Source: Ignavibacteriales bacterium
Lineage (GTDB): Bacteria > Bacteroidota > Ignavibacteria > Ignavibacteriales > Ignavibacteriaceae
Assembly: GCA_020061465.1 (NCBI GenBank)
Contig: JAGUYG010000073.1
Coordinates: 1 to 48,077, forward strand
Reading direction: 5' to 3'
Length of the DNA stretch: 48,077 bases
A program made the position numbers and the translations under genes. The notes below the pieces were generated by a model. The model did no database searches and was not told where the DNA came from. It saw only the letters and a program-made list of their open reading frames with translations. Each line of letters begins with the position of its first letter. Within the stretch, counting starts at the first letter, position 1. Of this stretch, positions 17,164-24,961 are shown piece after piece.

Positions 17164-17338
17164 TGTGTGAAAATTCAAAACTGTCATTTCGCCTGCCTGC
17201 TGCAGGCAGGAAGGAGCGGGACGACTGAGAAATCTAAACCAAATCTCCGTAGGATCCCTTGGAAAAGATTTCTCTCCCGACCATAGGTTCCTTTGGAAAA
17301 ACATTCGGGATCGAAATGACAATAGCACTTTTCACACA
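17164..17338. mobile_element. MITE-like repeat with terminal inverted repeats, 175 bp
   Basis: The ends are TGTGTGAAAA (17164-17173) and TTTTCACACA (17329-17338), a perfect 10-bp inverted repeat. Just inside are TGTCATTTCG (17182-17191) and CGAAATGACA (17312-17321), a second perfect 10-bp pair. The core contains CCTGCCTGC/GCAGGCAGG. TGTCATTTCG with AGAAATCT blocks is a pattern I recall as a common dispersed repeat in Bacteroidota-type genomes. It sits exactly at the break point between two gene fragments on opposite strands. Confidence 0.75.
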
Positions 17339-17720
17339 GCCTCTTTAGTGTTGCTCTGCCTGGTTTTGTTAGTGTGTATTCTATTGTGGTGTGTGGATTG
17401 AATGGGTTTGGGTAGTTTTGCTCTAGAGTGAATTGAGTTGGAATGGTTTCTCCTTCGTTTTTTACGCCTGTTATTATGTTTTCAATTGTGAAGTATCCGT
17501 TTCTTATCGTATCAGTTGCTACTGTGCTGTATCCATTCATCACGCTTGCTAGTTGGTTATTCCATGGCTGGTTGTTCTCATTGACTACGTATCCGGTCAC
17601 TGTTTTTCCTTCAAGGGTTGTTTGTTTTGTTATTGTTTGCTCTGTTTTTAGCTTCTCTCCTGTCGTTGCTGCTGTGATGTTTGTCATTGCTTTTCCCATT
17701 CCTATTGATGCTATCATCAT
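17339..17720 (-). pseudogene. T9SS sorting-domain protein fragment, truncated by the repeat
   Basis: The frame encodes a CarboxypepD_reg-like strand segment (TVTGYVVNENNQPW to GYFTIENIITGVK), then FTLEQNYPNPFNPHTTIEYT and LTKPGRATLK, the first half of a type IX secretion C-terminal sorting domain. The second half (the usual GVYFYRL and KMILLR end) is missing: after TLK the frame enters the 17164-17338 element. T9SS substrates are normally large secreted proteins; this one has no signal peptide or long body, so it is a remnant. Its ATG overlaps the stop of a 32-codon ORF upstream. Confidence 0.7.
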
Positions 17721-17815
17721 TCCTGTGTGAAGTTTCTGATTCCAACGTTCATCTTGAGTATTTCGTACTCTAGATTGGTGCGTTCTTTTATCCTTGTTAA
17801 GATATTTTGTTTCAT
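17717..17815 (-). CDS. Small ORF overlapping the sorting-domain fragment (32 aa)
   Basis: The product begins MKQNILTRIKERTNLEYEIL and is mostly charged. Its TGA overlaps the ATG of the next frame (ATGA), which would allow translational coupling. I recognise no family. It may be the 5' part of the same broken gene, separated by a frameshift. Confidence 0.35.
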   Translation of the reverse strand: MKQNILTRIKERTNLEYEILKMNVGIRNFTQE

Positions 17816-17940
17816 TTTTAGTTAATGTTTAGTTTTTATTATTATATAAAACTTTCGGTTTTATTGTCACTGGAGATGGGTTTAGTGGTTCTTTCAGAAA
17901 CAAAGTTCTCATCACCACCGAACAAAAGTTTTCACTAGCA

Positions 17941-18216
17941 ATGAAAAGATTTAAATATTGGCTGGTTTATTATGTTGTTATTATAACTAAGGAATTGTTA
18001 ACCAACATAATTACGTCTCAAAAAGAAGATGCCGCTGATAAAGGCACAGGCTTAAAGAGGGAAAAGCTTGCTCAGATAAACATGAACACAAGTCACGCGA
18101 TAATAATTTCAGGAATAAGGAGGTGCGGGAAATCTATGTTAATGAAGCAGGTGATTAATAAGACGAAAATTTTTGTAGTTCAATTAAGCTCTCAAAATTA
18201 TATTAGATTTCGCTAA
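17941..18216 (+). pseudogene. DUF4143-type AAA ATPase, N-terminal fragment
   Basis: 91 residues. NTSHAIIISGIRRCGKSMLM contains the P-loop form GIRRCGKS characteristic of the large ATPase family with AAA_14 and DUF4143 domains, usually about 380-450 residues. The upstream part (VVIITKELLTNIITSQKED) also matches the family's N-terminus. It ends shortly after the P-loop, so Walker B and the DUF4143 domain are absent. No continuation was seen in the following 150 bases. A decayed gene in the accessory region. Confidence 0.7.
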
Positions 18217-18367
18217 GGTTTGAAAATCTTAGTTATTATTTTCCTCCGTACGCTTACTCTTAATCTTATTCTTAGTCTTTATAATGTTTAATCCCTTGTA
18301 TACAAACAAAGTCTTAAATTCTTAGCGCCTTTAAAAATCTATTAAAGGTGAAGAATAAGAAGAAATA

Positions 18368-19729
18368 TTATGCTTTGATTACTTTCCAGTTCATTACACC
18401 GTTTGATTTAAAAGCATTCCGCGTATCGACTATCAATCGCGAATGTTTCATGATAAATTCATAGTCATAAGAATTATGATCTGTACTTAGCAAAACAAGA
18501 TCATATTCGGCAAGCTTATCTTCACTTAATTTAATAGATTCAAGTTCATATTGATATTTCCGTGTTTTGGGTAATTTAGGAATATAAGGATCGTGGTAAT
18601 CCACAACAGCTCCTCGCTCTCTGAATATTTCAATTAACTTAAGCGAGGGGGACTCCCGTAAATCGTCGATATCTTTTTTATAGGCTGCACCTAAGATTAA
18701 AATTTTAGCGCCGTTCAATGAAACATCGTTTTTATTGAGGGCATCAACAGCTTTTTCAACTACATAGTACGGCTGATTAGTATTTATTTCACCGGCAAGC
18801 TCGATGAACTTAGTATGAATGTCATATTCCCGAGCCTTCCAGGTAAGGTAGAATGGGTCGATGGGGATGCAGTGCCCTCCAAGTCCGGGTCCTGGATAAA
18901 ACGGCTGAAAACCGAATGGCTTCGTTTTAGCTGCTTCTATAACTTCCCAGATATCAATGCCCATCCTGTTGAACACAATCTTCAATTCATTTACTAAAGC
19001 AATGTTTACTGCACGATATATATTTTCTAACAACTTTGTAGCCTCAGCCGTTTTAGTGCATGATACAGGCACAGTTTCCACAACTATCTGATCGTATAAA
19101 GTTTTTGCTGCATTTAAGCAGTTTGGCGTTACTCCGCCTACTACTTTTGGAATGGTAGAGGTAGAGTATTCTGCATTATTAGGGTCTTCACGTTCAGGAC
19201 TGAAGGCTAAGAAAAAATCCTCGCCTGCTTTCAATAATTTATTCTTGTACTTTTGGTCGGGAGCATTTTGAATTAATTGTGCCTGTTCGAAGAACGGAAG
19301 TAGTATTTCTTCGGTAGTGCCCGGATATGTTGTGGATTCGAGAACAATTAGCTGACCTCTTTTAAAATATTTTTGCACTTCTTTAGAAGTTTCAATTATA
19401 TATGTCATATCCGGTTCACGATGTTCATTCAATGGAGTGGGAACACAAATTATGACTACATCAACTCTTGAGAGAAGAGAAAAATCTGTTGTTGGAAAAA
19501 ACTTGCCTGAATTAATTACTGCTCTAATTCTATCTGAGTGAATGTGCTTTATGTAGCTTAAGCCTTCTTTAAGCACCGGAATTTTTTTCTCGTCAACATC
19601 GAATCCGGTTACGGGGAACCCCTTATTAGCAAATTCAAGCGCCAGTGGAAGCCCTACATAACCCAATCCGATAATTCCAATTCCGGCAGAGTGATTTTTA
19701 ATTTTTTCTATTAGATTCTCGATTAGCAT
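18368..19729 (-). CDS. Nucleotide-sugar dehydrogenase (WbpA/UDP-GlcNAc 6-dehydrogenase type)
   Basis: About 453 residues from the chosen ATG. GIIGLGYVGLPLALEFANKG is the N-terminal NAD-binding motif, CVPTPLN and LESTTYPGTTEE follow, the catalytic Cys lies in GGHCIPIDPFYLTW, and a C-terminal UDPGDH domain has GAAYKKDIDDLRESPSL. The enzyme oxidises C6 of a UDP- or GDP-sugar to the uronic acid for capsule or O-antigen. The longer frame to 19816 adds 29 residues without homology; the ATG at 19729 has GGGAAAG upstream. No other polysaccharide genes are nearby, which is odd for this enzyme. Confidence 0.9.
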   Translation of the reverse strand: MLIENLIEKIKNHSAGIGIIGLGYVGLPLALEFANKGFPVTGFDVDEKKIPVLKEGLSYIKHIHSDRIRAVINSGKFFPTTDFSLLSRVDVVIICVPTPLNEHREPDMTYIIETSKEVQKYFKRGQLIVLESTTYPGTTEEILLPFFEQAQLIQNAPDQKYKNKLLKAGEDFFLAFSPEREDPNNAEYSTSTIPKVVGGVTPNCLNAAKTLYDQIVVETVPVSCTKTAEATKLLENIYRAVNIALVNELKIVFNRMGIDIWEVIEAAKTKPFGFQPFYPGPGLGGHCIPIDPFYLTWKAREYDIHTKFIELAGEINTNQPYYVVEKAVDALNKNDVSLNGAKILILGAAYKKDIDDLRESPSLKLIEIFRERGAVVDYHDPYIPKLPKTRKYQYELESIKLSEDKLAEYDLVLLSTDHNSYDYEFIMKHSRLIVDTRNAFKSNGVMNWKVIKA

Positions 19730-19816
19730 AAATTCTTTCCCATAATTTTTTTTGGTTAGAACTCCATTATTTAATTTTGGCATAGCTTCGCTACGTGAGT
19801 CACATTGTGGCTTCAT

Positions 19817-20506
19817 CTAATATATATATATAGCGTAAAAATTGTCCTACTCGGAAAATTAAGTATAAAAAAATGCGAAAAAGTACTTTTTAATTTTACT
19901 GTTTCGCATCATAAGTTAATAAAATCAGCTTACCCCCAATACTTAAAAATTAATCTTTAAATATAAATTCAAATGCTTCTGAATATAAGAGTATACTCCA
20001 ACGTTAAAATCTTTTGGAATCAATAATCATACTTAAACGGCTATAGAAGAATCGCCAACGCTTAGTGCAAAATATATAAAATTTTCCTAAAAAACAGCAA
20101 AGAGCAAGTAAATTTGAAATCTGCCGGATTATCCACGTGAAAAATTATAATTGATACTCTCTTCGGTCAAACTGATTGTTAATTACCATCTATTAAGCTA
20201 TATCCTTACAGATGTGCCTTTCTCCCGAATTTTTCGCAAAAAATTTATTAGTCCACTTTGAAAAGAAATTTATAATCTGAAAGATTGTTAATTCTACCAC
20301 TCTTAATCTTAATGAATTTAAATATAACGCTCAAATTGTAGTTGGTTCATTTGATCAAAATTTGTTTTTAATGGTACTAACTATAAGATTTACATTATCC
20401 ATCATAGTTGAATAAAATTGAATGTGTATAATTTCAACGATTTGATTTGTAAATTAATTTTGTGAGGAATTTAATTGATAGAAATCATAGATAATGATTA
20501 GGCTTC
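19817..20506. other. Long AT-rich gene-free block
   Basis: About 690 bases with no ORF of note on either strand and very low G+C. The only clear structure is the minus-strand terminator at 19866-19909. No repeat, tRNA or riboswitch was recognised. It separates the accessory region and dehydrogenase from the Mla operon. Confidence 0.6.
19866..19909 (-). terminator. Minus-strand terminator in the gene-free block
   Basis: On the minus strand ATGCGAAA pairs with TTTCGCAT (8 bp, 21-base loop) followed by a run of T. The loop holds AAAAAGTACTTTTT, itself palindromic. It implies a minus-strand transcript crossing 19910-20700, either mlaD read-through or an unrecognised RNA. Confidence 0.6.
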
Positions 20507-20537
20507 TTGCTAAATAGAAATGATTGTTATATTTTTG
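20507..20537 (+). promoter_or_regulatory. Bacteroidota-type promoter of a small RNA
   Basis: TTG at 20507-20509, 20 bases, then TATTTTTG at 20530-20537, matching the -33/-7 pattern with ideal spacing. Transcription would start near 20543. Confidence 0.65.
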
Positions 20538-20542
20538 CGTCG

Positions 20543-20621
20543 ACTCGTTCAAGAGGTCCTCCCCTGCCTTTTGATGGTAAAGAGTTAAAGCCCTAGGCAA
20601 CCCCTGCCTTCGGGCTTTTTT
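20543..20621 (+). ncRNA. Putative small RNA, about 79 nt
   Basis: It lies between a good promoter and a strong intrinsic terminator and has no ORF except a four-codon one. The 5' part has a GACTC/GAGGTC hairpin with a bulge, and CCCCTGCCTT occurs twice (at about 20571 and 20601). It faces the mlaD gene tail-to-tail. No known family was recognised. The start is inferred from the promoter. Confidence 0.5.
20587..20621 (+). terminator. Terminator of the small RNA
   Basis: AAAGCCC plus AGGCA (20587-20599) pairs with TGCCT plus GGGCTTT, leaving a small internal loop and an ACCCC loop, followed by TTTTTT-rich sequence. A very stable hairpin. Confidence 0.85.
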
Positions 20622-20628
20622 ATTTTAA

Positions 20629-20697
20629 ATCCCCTTACACCCTGAACGATATGAATTTCGAGACGGTCGATAGGAATCGAAGGGGATTTAATTTTTA
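20629..20697. terminator. Second hairpin between the small RNA and mlaD
   Basis: AAATCCCCTT and AAGGGGATTT form a 10-bp stem around a roughly 45-base loop, followed on the plus strand by AATTTTTATTT. It can act as a backup plus-strand terminator and, more weakly, as a stop for mlaD on the minus strand. Confidence 0.5.
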
Positions 20698-20721
20698 TTT
20701 CGAAGCAGTGGGTTAGAGAAA

Positions 20722-21744
20722 TTATTGTTCCAAGGATTTCAGAGTTGTAATTCTATCATCGAGCAGCTTAATTTTATTATCAAGTTCTTGGATTTTAGCA
20801 TCGAGGAAATCTTCAAATTCGGCTTTATCCCAGTACCCACGGTTTTCAAAATAGCTTTTGAACAACCAGTTGTGTTTAAGCGCTTCCATATTTTCTGCAA
20901 GCTTAGATGCAGCAAGACGGCTGTCTTCGGCAGTTTTCTGAATATGCTTAAGTGTTGAGGTAATAGTAGTATCAATCGCGGTCCCTTCAACAAGTAGTGA
21001 ACCGACAATGCCTTTGCCGTCTTTAACTCCGGAAAATATTGTATCGATATCTACAACAACTTTATTAATATTACTTACTACAGATTCAACTCCCAAACCA
21101 AGCTTGCTGAAAAGATCGGTGACTTTGTTCAATTCGTCGGTAATTGATCGGAGGCTTTCATCGGCTCGTCTAGTTAAGTGTGTGGCATCATCATAAAGTT
21201 GTTCGTCAGTTAACAGCTTACCAATCGAACCCTCTCCTTTATTTACTCTTGCAATTATCTCAGCGAGGTCTTTCGTCATTTCTTTAGTGTATTCCATAAT
21301 ACCTTTAGTTTCCTCAATTATGGCCGCAAAACCGAGGGGTTCTTTTGATTGTATTACTCCGCCGTCTTCCACTTGATCAGCTAAACTGCTGCCGATTCTC
21401 AGGACCACAACTTTGTTTCCTACCAAACCTTCCGTTTCAATTGACGCTTCAGTATCGGTTCTTATAAAACGTTTTATATCAGTATGAAGATTCATATAGA
21501 CTGCTACGCGCGCGGTAGTATCTGAAGTAATTTCAACTTTATTAACGCTGCCAACATCTATTCCACTTAAACGCACAGTAGCTCCGCTGCGAAGTCCTTG
21601 AATATCGTTAAAGTAAGCTCGGACGGAAAATGTTGAACGGAACAATGCATCTTTGTCGCCAATTAAAAAGATCGCGACAACGAGCAGCGCTATACCGAGA
21701 AATATAAACACCCCCAGTTTCAAAGCAGATTGATTCTTTTGCAT
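20722..21744 (-). CDS. mlaD: MlaD/MCE-domain lipid-transport protein
   Basis: 340 residues. A single N-terminal transmembrane helix (about 8-27, LGVFIFLGIALLVVAIFLIG) anchors it in the inner membrane. The MCE domain follows (about 38-115, YFNDIQGLRSGATVRLSGIDVGSV to VVLRIGS), then a long helical, probably coiled-coil tail to the C-terminus. MCE rings carry phospholipids across the periplasm. The permease and ATPase genes lie directly upstream on the same strand. The 340-residue tail is longer than the E. coli MlaD (about 180), as is usual in this phylum. Confidence 0.92.
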   Translation of the reverse strand: MQKNQSALKLGVFIFLGIALLVVAIFLIGDKDALFRSTFSVRAYFNDIQGLRSGATVRLSGIDVGSVNKVEITSDTTARVAVYMNLHTDIKRFIRTDTEASIETEGLVGNKVVVLRIGSSLADQVEDGGVIQSKEPLGFAAIIEETKGIMEYTKEMTKDLAEIIARVNKGEGSIGKLLTDEQLYDDATHLTRRADESLRSITDELNKVTDLFSKLGLGVESVVSNINKVVVDIDTIFSGVKDGKGIVGSLLVEGTAIDTTITSTLKHIQKTAEDSRLAASKLAENMEALKHNWLFKSYFENRGYWDKAEFEDFLDAKIQELDNKIKLLDDRITTLKSLEQ

Positions 21745-21855
21745 CTAAACTCCAAATAAAAATCTCATAAAAATAAGCTATAAAGTTTCATTTAATCCAG
21801 CAATAATTAATGCTTTCACATTATAAATTATCCATTGTTATCTGTGCATCGTTTA

Positions 21856-22575
21856 TCAAACCGTAAAGAAATCTTTTAAGAATTCATCTTCCATTTTTAT
21901 TATTTCATCCATCCTGCCTTCATACATAACTTTTGCATCTTTAAGAACGATAGCTCTATCGGCAATTATTTTAGCGCAAATAAGATCGTGTGTAACCACG
22001 ATTGAAGTAACTTTAAGGTCCTTCTGAAGTTCGATAATTAATTCACTTATTTCTTTCGATGTAATTGGATCCAACCCGGTTGTAGGTTCGTCATAAAGAA
22101 TTAATTTTGGTTCTGTAATTATTGTTCTGGCAAGTCCAATCCGCTTTTTCATCCCGCCGGATAATTCAGCAGGCATTTTATCAATGGCGCCTTCAAGCGA
22201 AACTTTCTCGAGCACTCCTTTCACTTTTGTTTCTCTTTCGGATTCGGTAAAATTAAAATTTCTTATCAACGGAAATTCAAGATTTTCACGAACGGTCATC
22301 GAATCATACAGAGCAGCACCCTGGAATAAAAATCCGATTTGTTTTCGTAATTCATTAAGGTCTTTAAGTTTCATATTAGTAACTTTTTTCCCATCGATGA
22401 ATACTTCACCCGAATCCGGCTTAAGCAGACGTACTATACACTTTAATAACACACTTTTTCCGCTTCCGCTTCTGCCGAAAACCACAACATTCTCTCCCTC
22501 TTCGATTTTAAGGGAAATATCCTCCAGCACGGATAGATCGCCAAATGATTTATTCAGTTTAACAACTTCGACCAT
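21856..22575 (-). CDS. mlaF: Mla-type ABC transporter ATP-binding protein
   Basis: About 239 residues. Walker A GRSGSGKS, Q-loop FLFQGAALYDSMTV, signature LSGGMKKRIGLARTI and Walker B LILYDEPTTGLDP are intact. LFQGAALYDS is typical of the MlaF/MKL group that drives MCE lipid transporters. The ATG at 22575 overlaps the mlaE stop (TGATG), so I prefer it to the GTG at 22584 three codons upstream. It works with MlaE in the inner membrane. Confidence 0.93.
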   Translation of the reverse strand: MVEVVKLNKSFGDLSVLEDISLKIEEGENVVVFGRSGSGKSVLLKCIVRLLKPDSGEVFIDGKKVTNMKLKDLNELRKQIGFLFQGAALYDSMTVRENLEFPLIRNFNFTESERETKVKGVLEKVSLEGAIDKMPAELSGGMKKRIGLARTIITEPKLILYDEPTTGLDPITSKEISELIIELQKDLKVTSIVVTHDLICAKIIADRAIVLKDAKVMYEGRMDEIIKMEDEFLKDFFTV

Positions 22576-23375
22576 CACTTCCACAACAACACCGTTACTT
22601 TTACTAATACAGTGTCTACCAGGAGAATTAATAATGAAGAAAGTACAACTGCGCTTGTAGAAGCTCTACCGACACCTACGGTGCCATTCTCTGCATAAAA
22701 ACCCTTGAATGATCCAACTGCACCAACAATGAAACCGAATATTAATGTTTTCGCAACTCCGGGAAACAAATCGGAGAATTGTAATGAATTTACAACCGAA
22801 TTTATATACAGCTCGAAATTCATATTCATCGATAGCATTACGGCTAAATAGCTGCCCATTATTGCAAGGAAATTTACATACATAGTTAGTATTGGCATAA
22901 TTAACGTGCACGCTATAATCCTAGTAACTACAAGATACTTATATGGATTTATGGCAGATACTTCCATTGCATCAATTTGCTCCGTAACGCGCATCGATCC
23001 TAATTCAGCCCCGATTCCAGAACTCACCCGTCCGGCAAATAATAATGCAGTTAATACCGGACCCAATTCTCTTACTACAGACAATGCAACCATGCTGGGC
23101 AAAAATGATTCGGCACCAAAGCGAAGCAGCACAGGTTGACTCTGCATCGCAAGCACAAGCCCGATAATAAATCCCGCAACACTTACAATTGGGAAAGTTT
23201 TTACTCCGAGCTCAACCATGTGCTTTCGCACCTCACCTAATTCGTAAGGCGGCAGAAAAGCCTCTTTAAAAAACCGGATCGAAAAGACAGAGAGGTCGGC
23301 AATCGTCTCAAAAAAATTAATAAGGCTTTTACCAATATTCGTTCGAAGGATTTCTTCGCGGGTAATTATTTTCAC
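22575..23375 (-). CDS. mlaE: MlaE-family ABC transporter permease
   Basis: 266 residues, multi-pass (five or so hydrophobic segments). The MlaE signature region reads RELGPVLTALLFAGRVSSGI, followed by GAELGSMRVTEQIDAMEV, which contacts the ATPase. It begins with GTG; no ATG lies near. First gene of the mlaE-mlaF-mlaD operon. Together they move phospholipids between the inner and outer membranes to keep outer-membrane lipid asymmetry; the direction of transport is not decided by sequence. Confidence 0.93.
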   Translation of the reverse strand: MKIITREEILRTNIGKSLINFFETIADLSVFSIRFFKEAFLPPYELGEVRKHMVELGVKTFPIVSVAGFIIGLVLAMQSQPVLLRFGAESFLPSMVALSVVRELGPVLTALLFAGRVSSGIGAELGSMRVTEQIDAMEVSAINPYKYLVVTRIIACTLIMPILTMYVNFLAIMGSYLAVMLSMNMNFELYINSVVNSLQFSDLFPGVAKTLIFGFIVGAVGSFKGFYAENGTVGVGRASTSAVVLSSLLILLVDTVLVKVTVLLWK

Positions 23376-23644
23376 GTTAGTCTTAATTTTTATTATTTAA
23401 AGATGAAGTACCTATCATTATTACAATATTCCAACAACATTCTACTCCCTTATTTGTGAAAATAGTAAAAAAAACAGAGCAATAAAAGAATGTATTTTTA
23501 CGAATAAGTTTTTGTAATACGACAAACTGAAAAACTTATTTTGTGTCTTTGTATAAAAATTTTCAACCGTGATGCAATCTTTGGATATATTTTATAATTT
23601 ATAGCAAAGTTCTTCAAAATATTTTATTTAAGGAAGGAATATTA

Positions 23645-24745
23645 ATGAAAAAAATTATTCGCCGCGATTTTATCAAAGCAGCCGCTTTAACTACCGCCGC
23701 AGCGGGTGCATGGGTTTTCCCTTCATGCACCAATCCCAAAAACGAATCGCCTGCTGTAGTCAGTTCTAAGACTTATGAATGGAAAATGGTTACAACCTGG
23801 CCACCTCACTTTCCTATACTCGGAGAATATGCCGATAGATTAGCAGAATGGATTAATAAAATGTCATCCGGCAGAATGCAAATTCAAGTTTACGGCGGAG
23901 GTGAGTTAGTTCCTGCGCTTGAAGTATTTGATGCGGTATCGCAAGGTGTTGCCGAGATGGGACACGGTGCAGCTTATTATTGGGCTGGAAAAATTCCTGC
24001 AGCACAAATTTTTACAAGCGTTCCATTCGGAATGAATGCCCAGCAAACTAATGCATGGCTGTATGATGGCGGCGGACTCGATTTATGGAGAGACCTTTAT
24101 TCAAGGTTTAATCTTATCCCCTTTCCTTGCGGAAATACGGGAGGACAAATGGGCGGCTGGTTCAACAAAGAAATAAATTCCTTTTCAGACTTCAGAGGAT
24201 TAAAAATAAGAATGCCCGGTTTGGGAGGTAAAGTAATTTCAGCCGCAGGAGCATCTACTATACTTTCACCAGGCGGTGAGCTGTACACTAACCTTGAACG
24301 CGGCGTTATCGATGCACTTGAATGGGTTGGACCTTATCATGACCACTTGATGGGTTTCCACAAAATAGCCAAGTATTATTATTACCCCGGTTGGCAGGAA
24401 CCTTCTGCTGTGCTGGAACTAATCGTAAATAAAAATGCCTTTAACAGTTTACCAGCAGACTTGCAGGAAATAATAAAGGTTGCTGCTCACTCCGTTAATG
24501 TTATGATGCTTTCAGAGTTTGAAGCAAAAAACAGCGAATATTATTTGCTAATGAAGAATAAAGAAAAGGTGCAATTCAAAAAATTTCCTGACGAGGTGTT
24601 TGATAGACTGATGAAAACAACGACGGATGTATTAAATCAACTTGCAGCTTCGGATGCTGCCAGCAAATTAGTTTACGACTCATACAAAAACTTCAAGACG
24701 AGAATAGCACCCTGGACTGATATAATTGAAAGCAATTATATGTAG
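23645..24745 (+). CDS. TRAP transporter substrate-binding protein (DctP family, TakP-like)
   Basis: 366 residues. The N-terminus (KKIIRRDFIKAAALTTAAAG) is a Tat signal with the twin arginine RRDFIK, and a Cys follows at SCTN, so it may also be lipidated. The DctP fold is recognisable from TWPPHFPILGEYADRLAEWI through FKGLKIR-like FRGLKIRMPG (the conserved ligand Arg region) to DALEWVGPYHD. The closest group I recognise is TakP-type proteins that bind 2-oxo or aromatic acids. A GAAGGAAT ribosome-binding site is present. It lies convergent to dctM rather than in its operon. Confidence 0.88.
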   Translation: MKKIIRRDFIKAAALTTAAAGAWVFPSCTNPKNESPAVVSSKTYEWKMVTTWPPHFPILGEYADRLAEWINKMSSGRMQIQVYGGGELVPALEVFDAVSQGVAEMGHGAAYYWAGKIPAAQIFTSVPFGMNAQQTNAWLYDGGGLDLWRDLYSRFNLIPFPCGNTGGQMGGWFNKEINSFSDFRGLKIRMPGLGGKVISAAGASTILSPGGELYTNLERGVIDALEWVGPYHDHLMGFHKIAKYYYYPGWQEPSAVLELIVNKNAFNSLPADLQEIIKVAAHSVNVMMLSEFEAKNSEYYLLMKNKEKVQFKKFPDEVFDRLMKTTTDVLNQLAASDAASKLVYDSYKNFKTRIAPWTDIIESNYM

Positions 24746-24862
24746 TTCTTAAATAACAATTCAGCAGATTTAAGAATTAAATTTTAATACTCTTAACCCG
24801 AACAAACTTGAATTGAAAGGATTTAAATTGGATTCGAAAAAATTAAAATATCTCTTTTAGCA

Positions 24863-24904
24863 GCATAGATTATAGCGTACCGTTTTGCGGGTCGGAATCT
24901 ATGC
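24863..24904. terminator. Hairpin between the convergent TRAP genes
   Basis: GCATAGATT and AATCTATGC form a 9-bp perfect stem with an inner ACCG/CGGGT-like helix. There is no T-run, so it may be a bidirectional processing or pausing structure rather than a classic terminator. Confidence 0.4.
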
Positions 24905-24961
24905 CTGTTAATTATAATTGTTAAAATCATTTTCGCTCCTAACTTCTCCTCACAACTTGAT

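Noticed and set aside
17184-17338. C-terminal extension of the sorting-domain ORF into the repeat
   Set aside because: The residues after TLK come from the inverted-repeat element and have no sorting-domain similarity.
19730-19816. Upstream start for the nucleotide-sugar dehydrogenase
   Set aside because: The extra 29 residues precede the Rossmann fold without family similarity, and the ATG at 19729 has a better ribosome-binding site.
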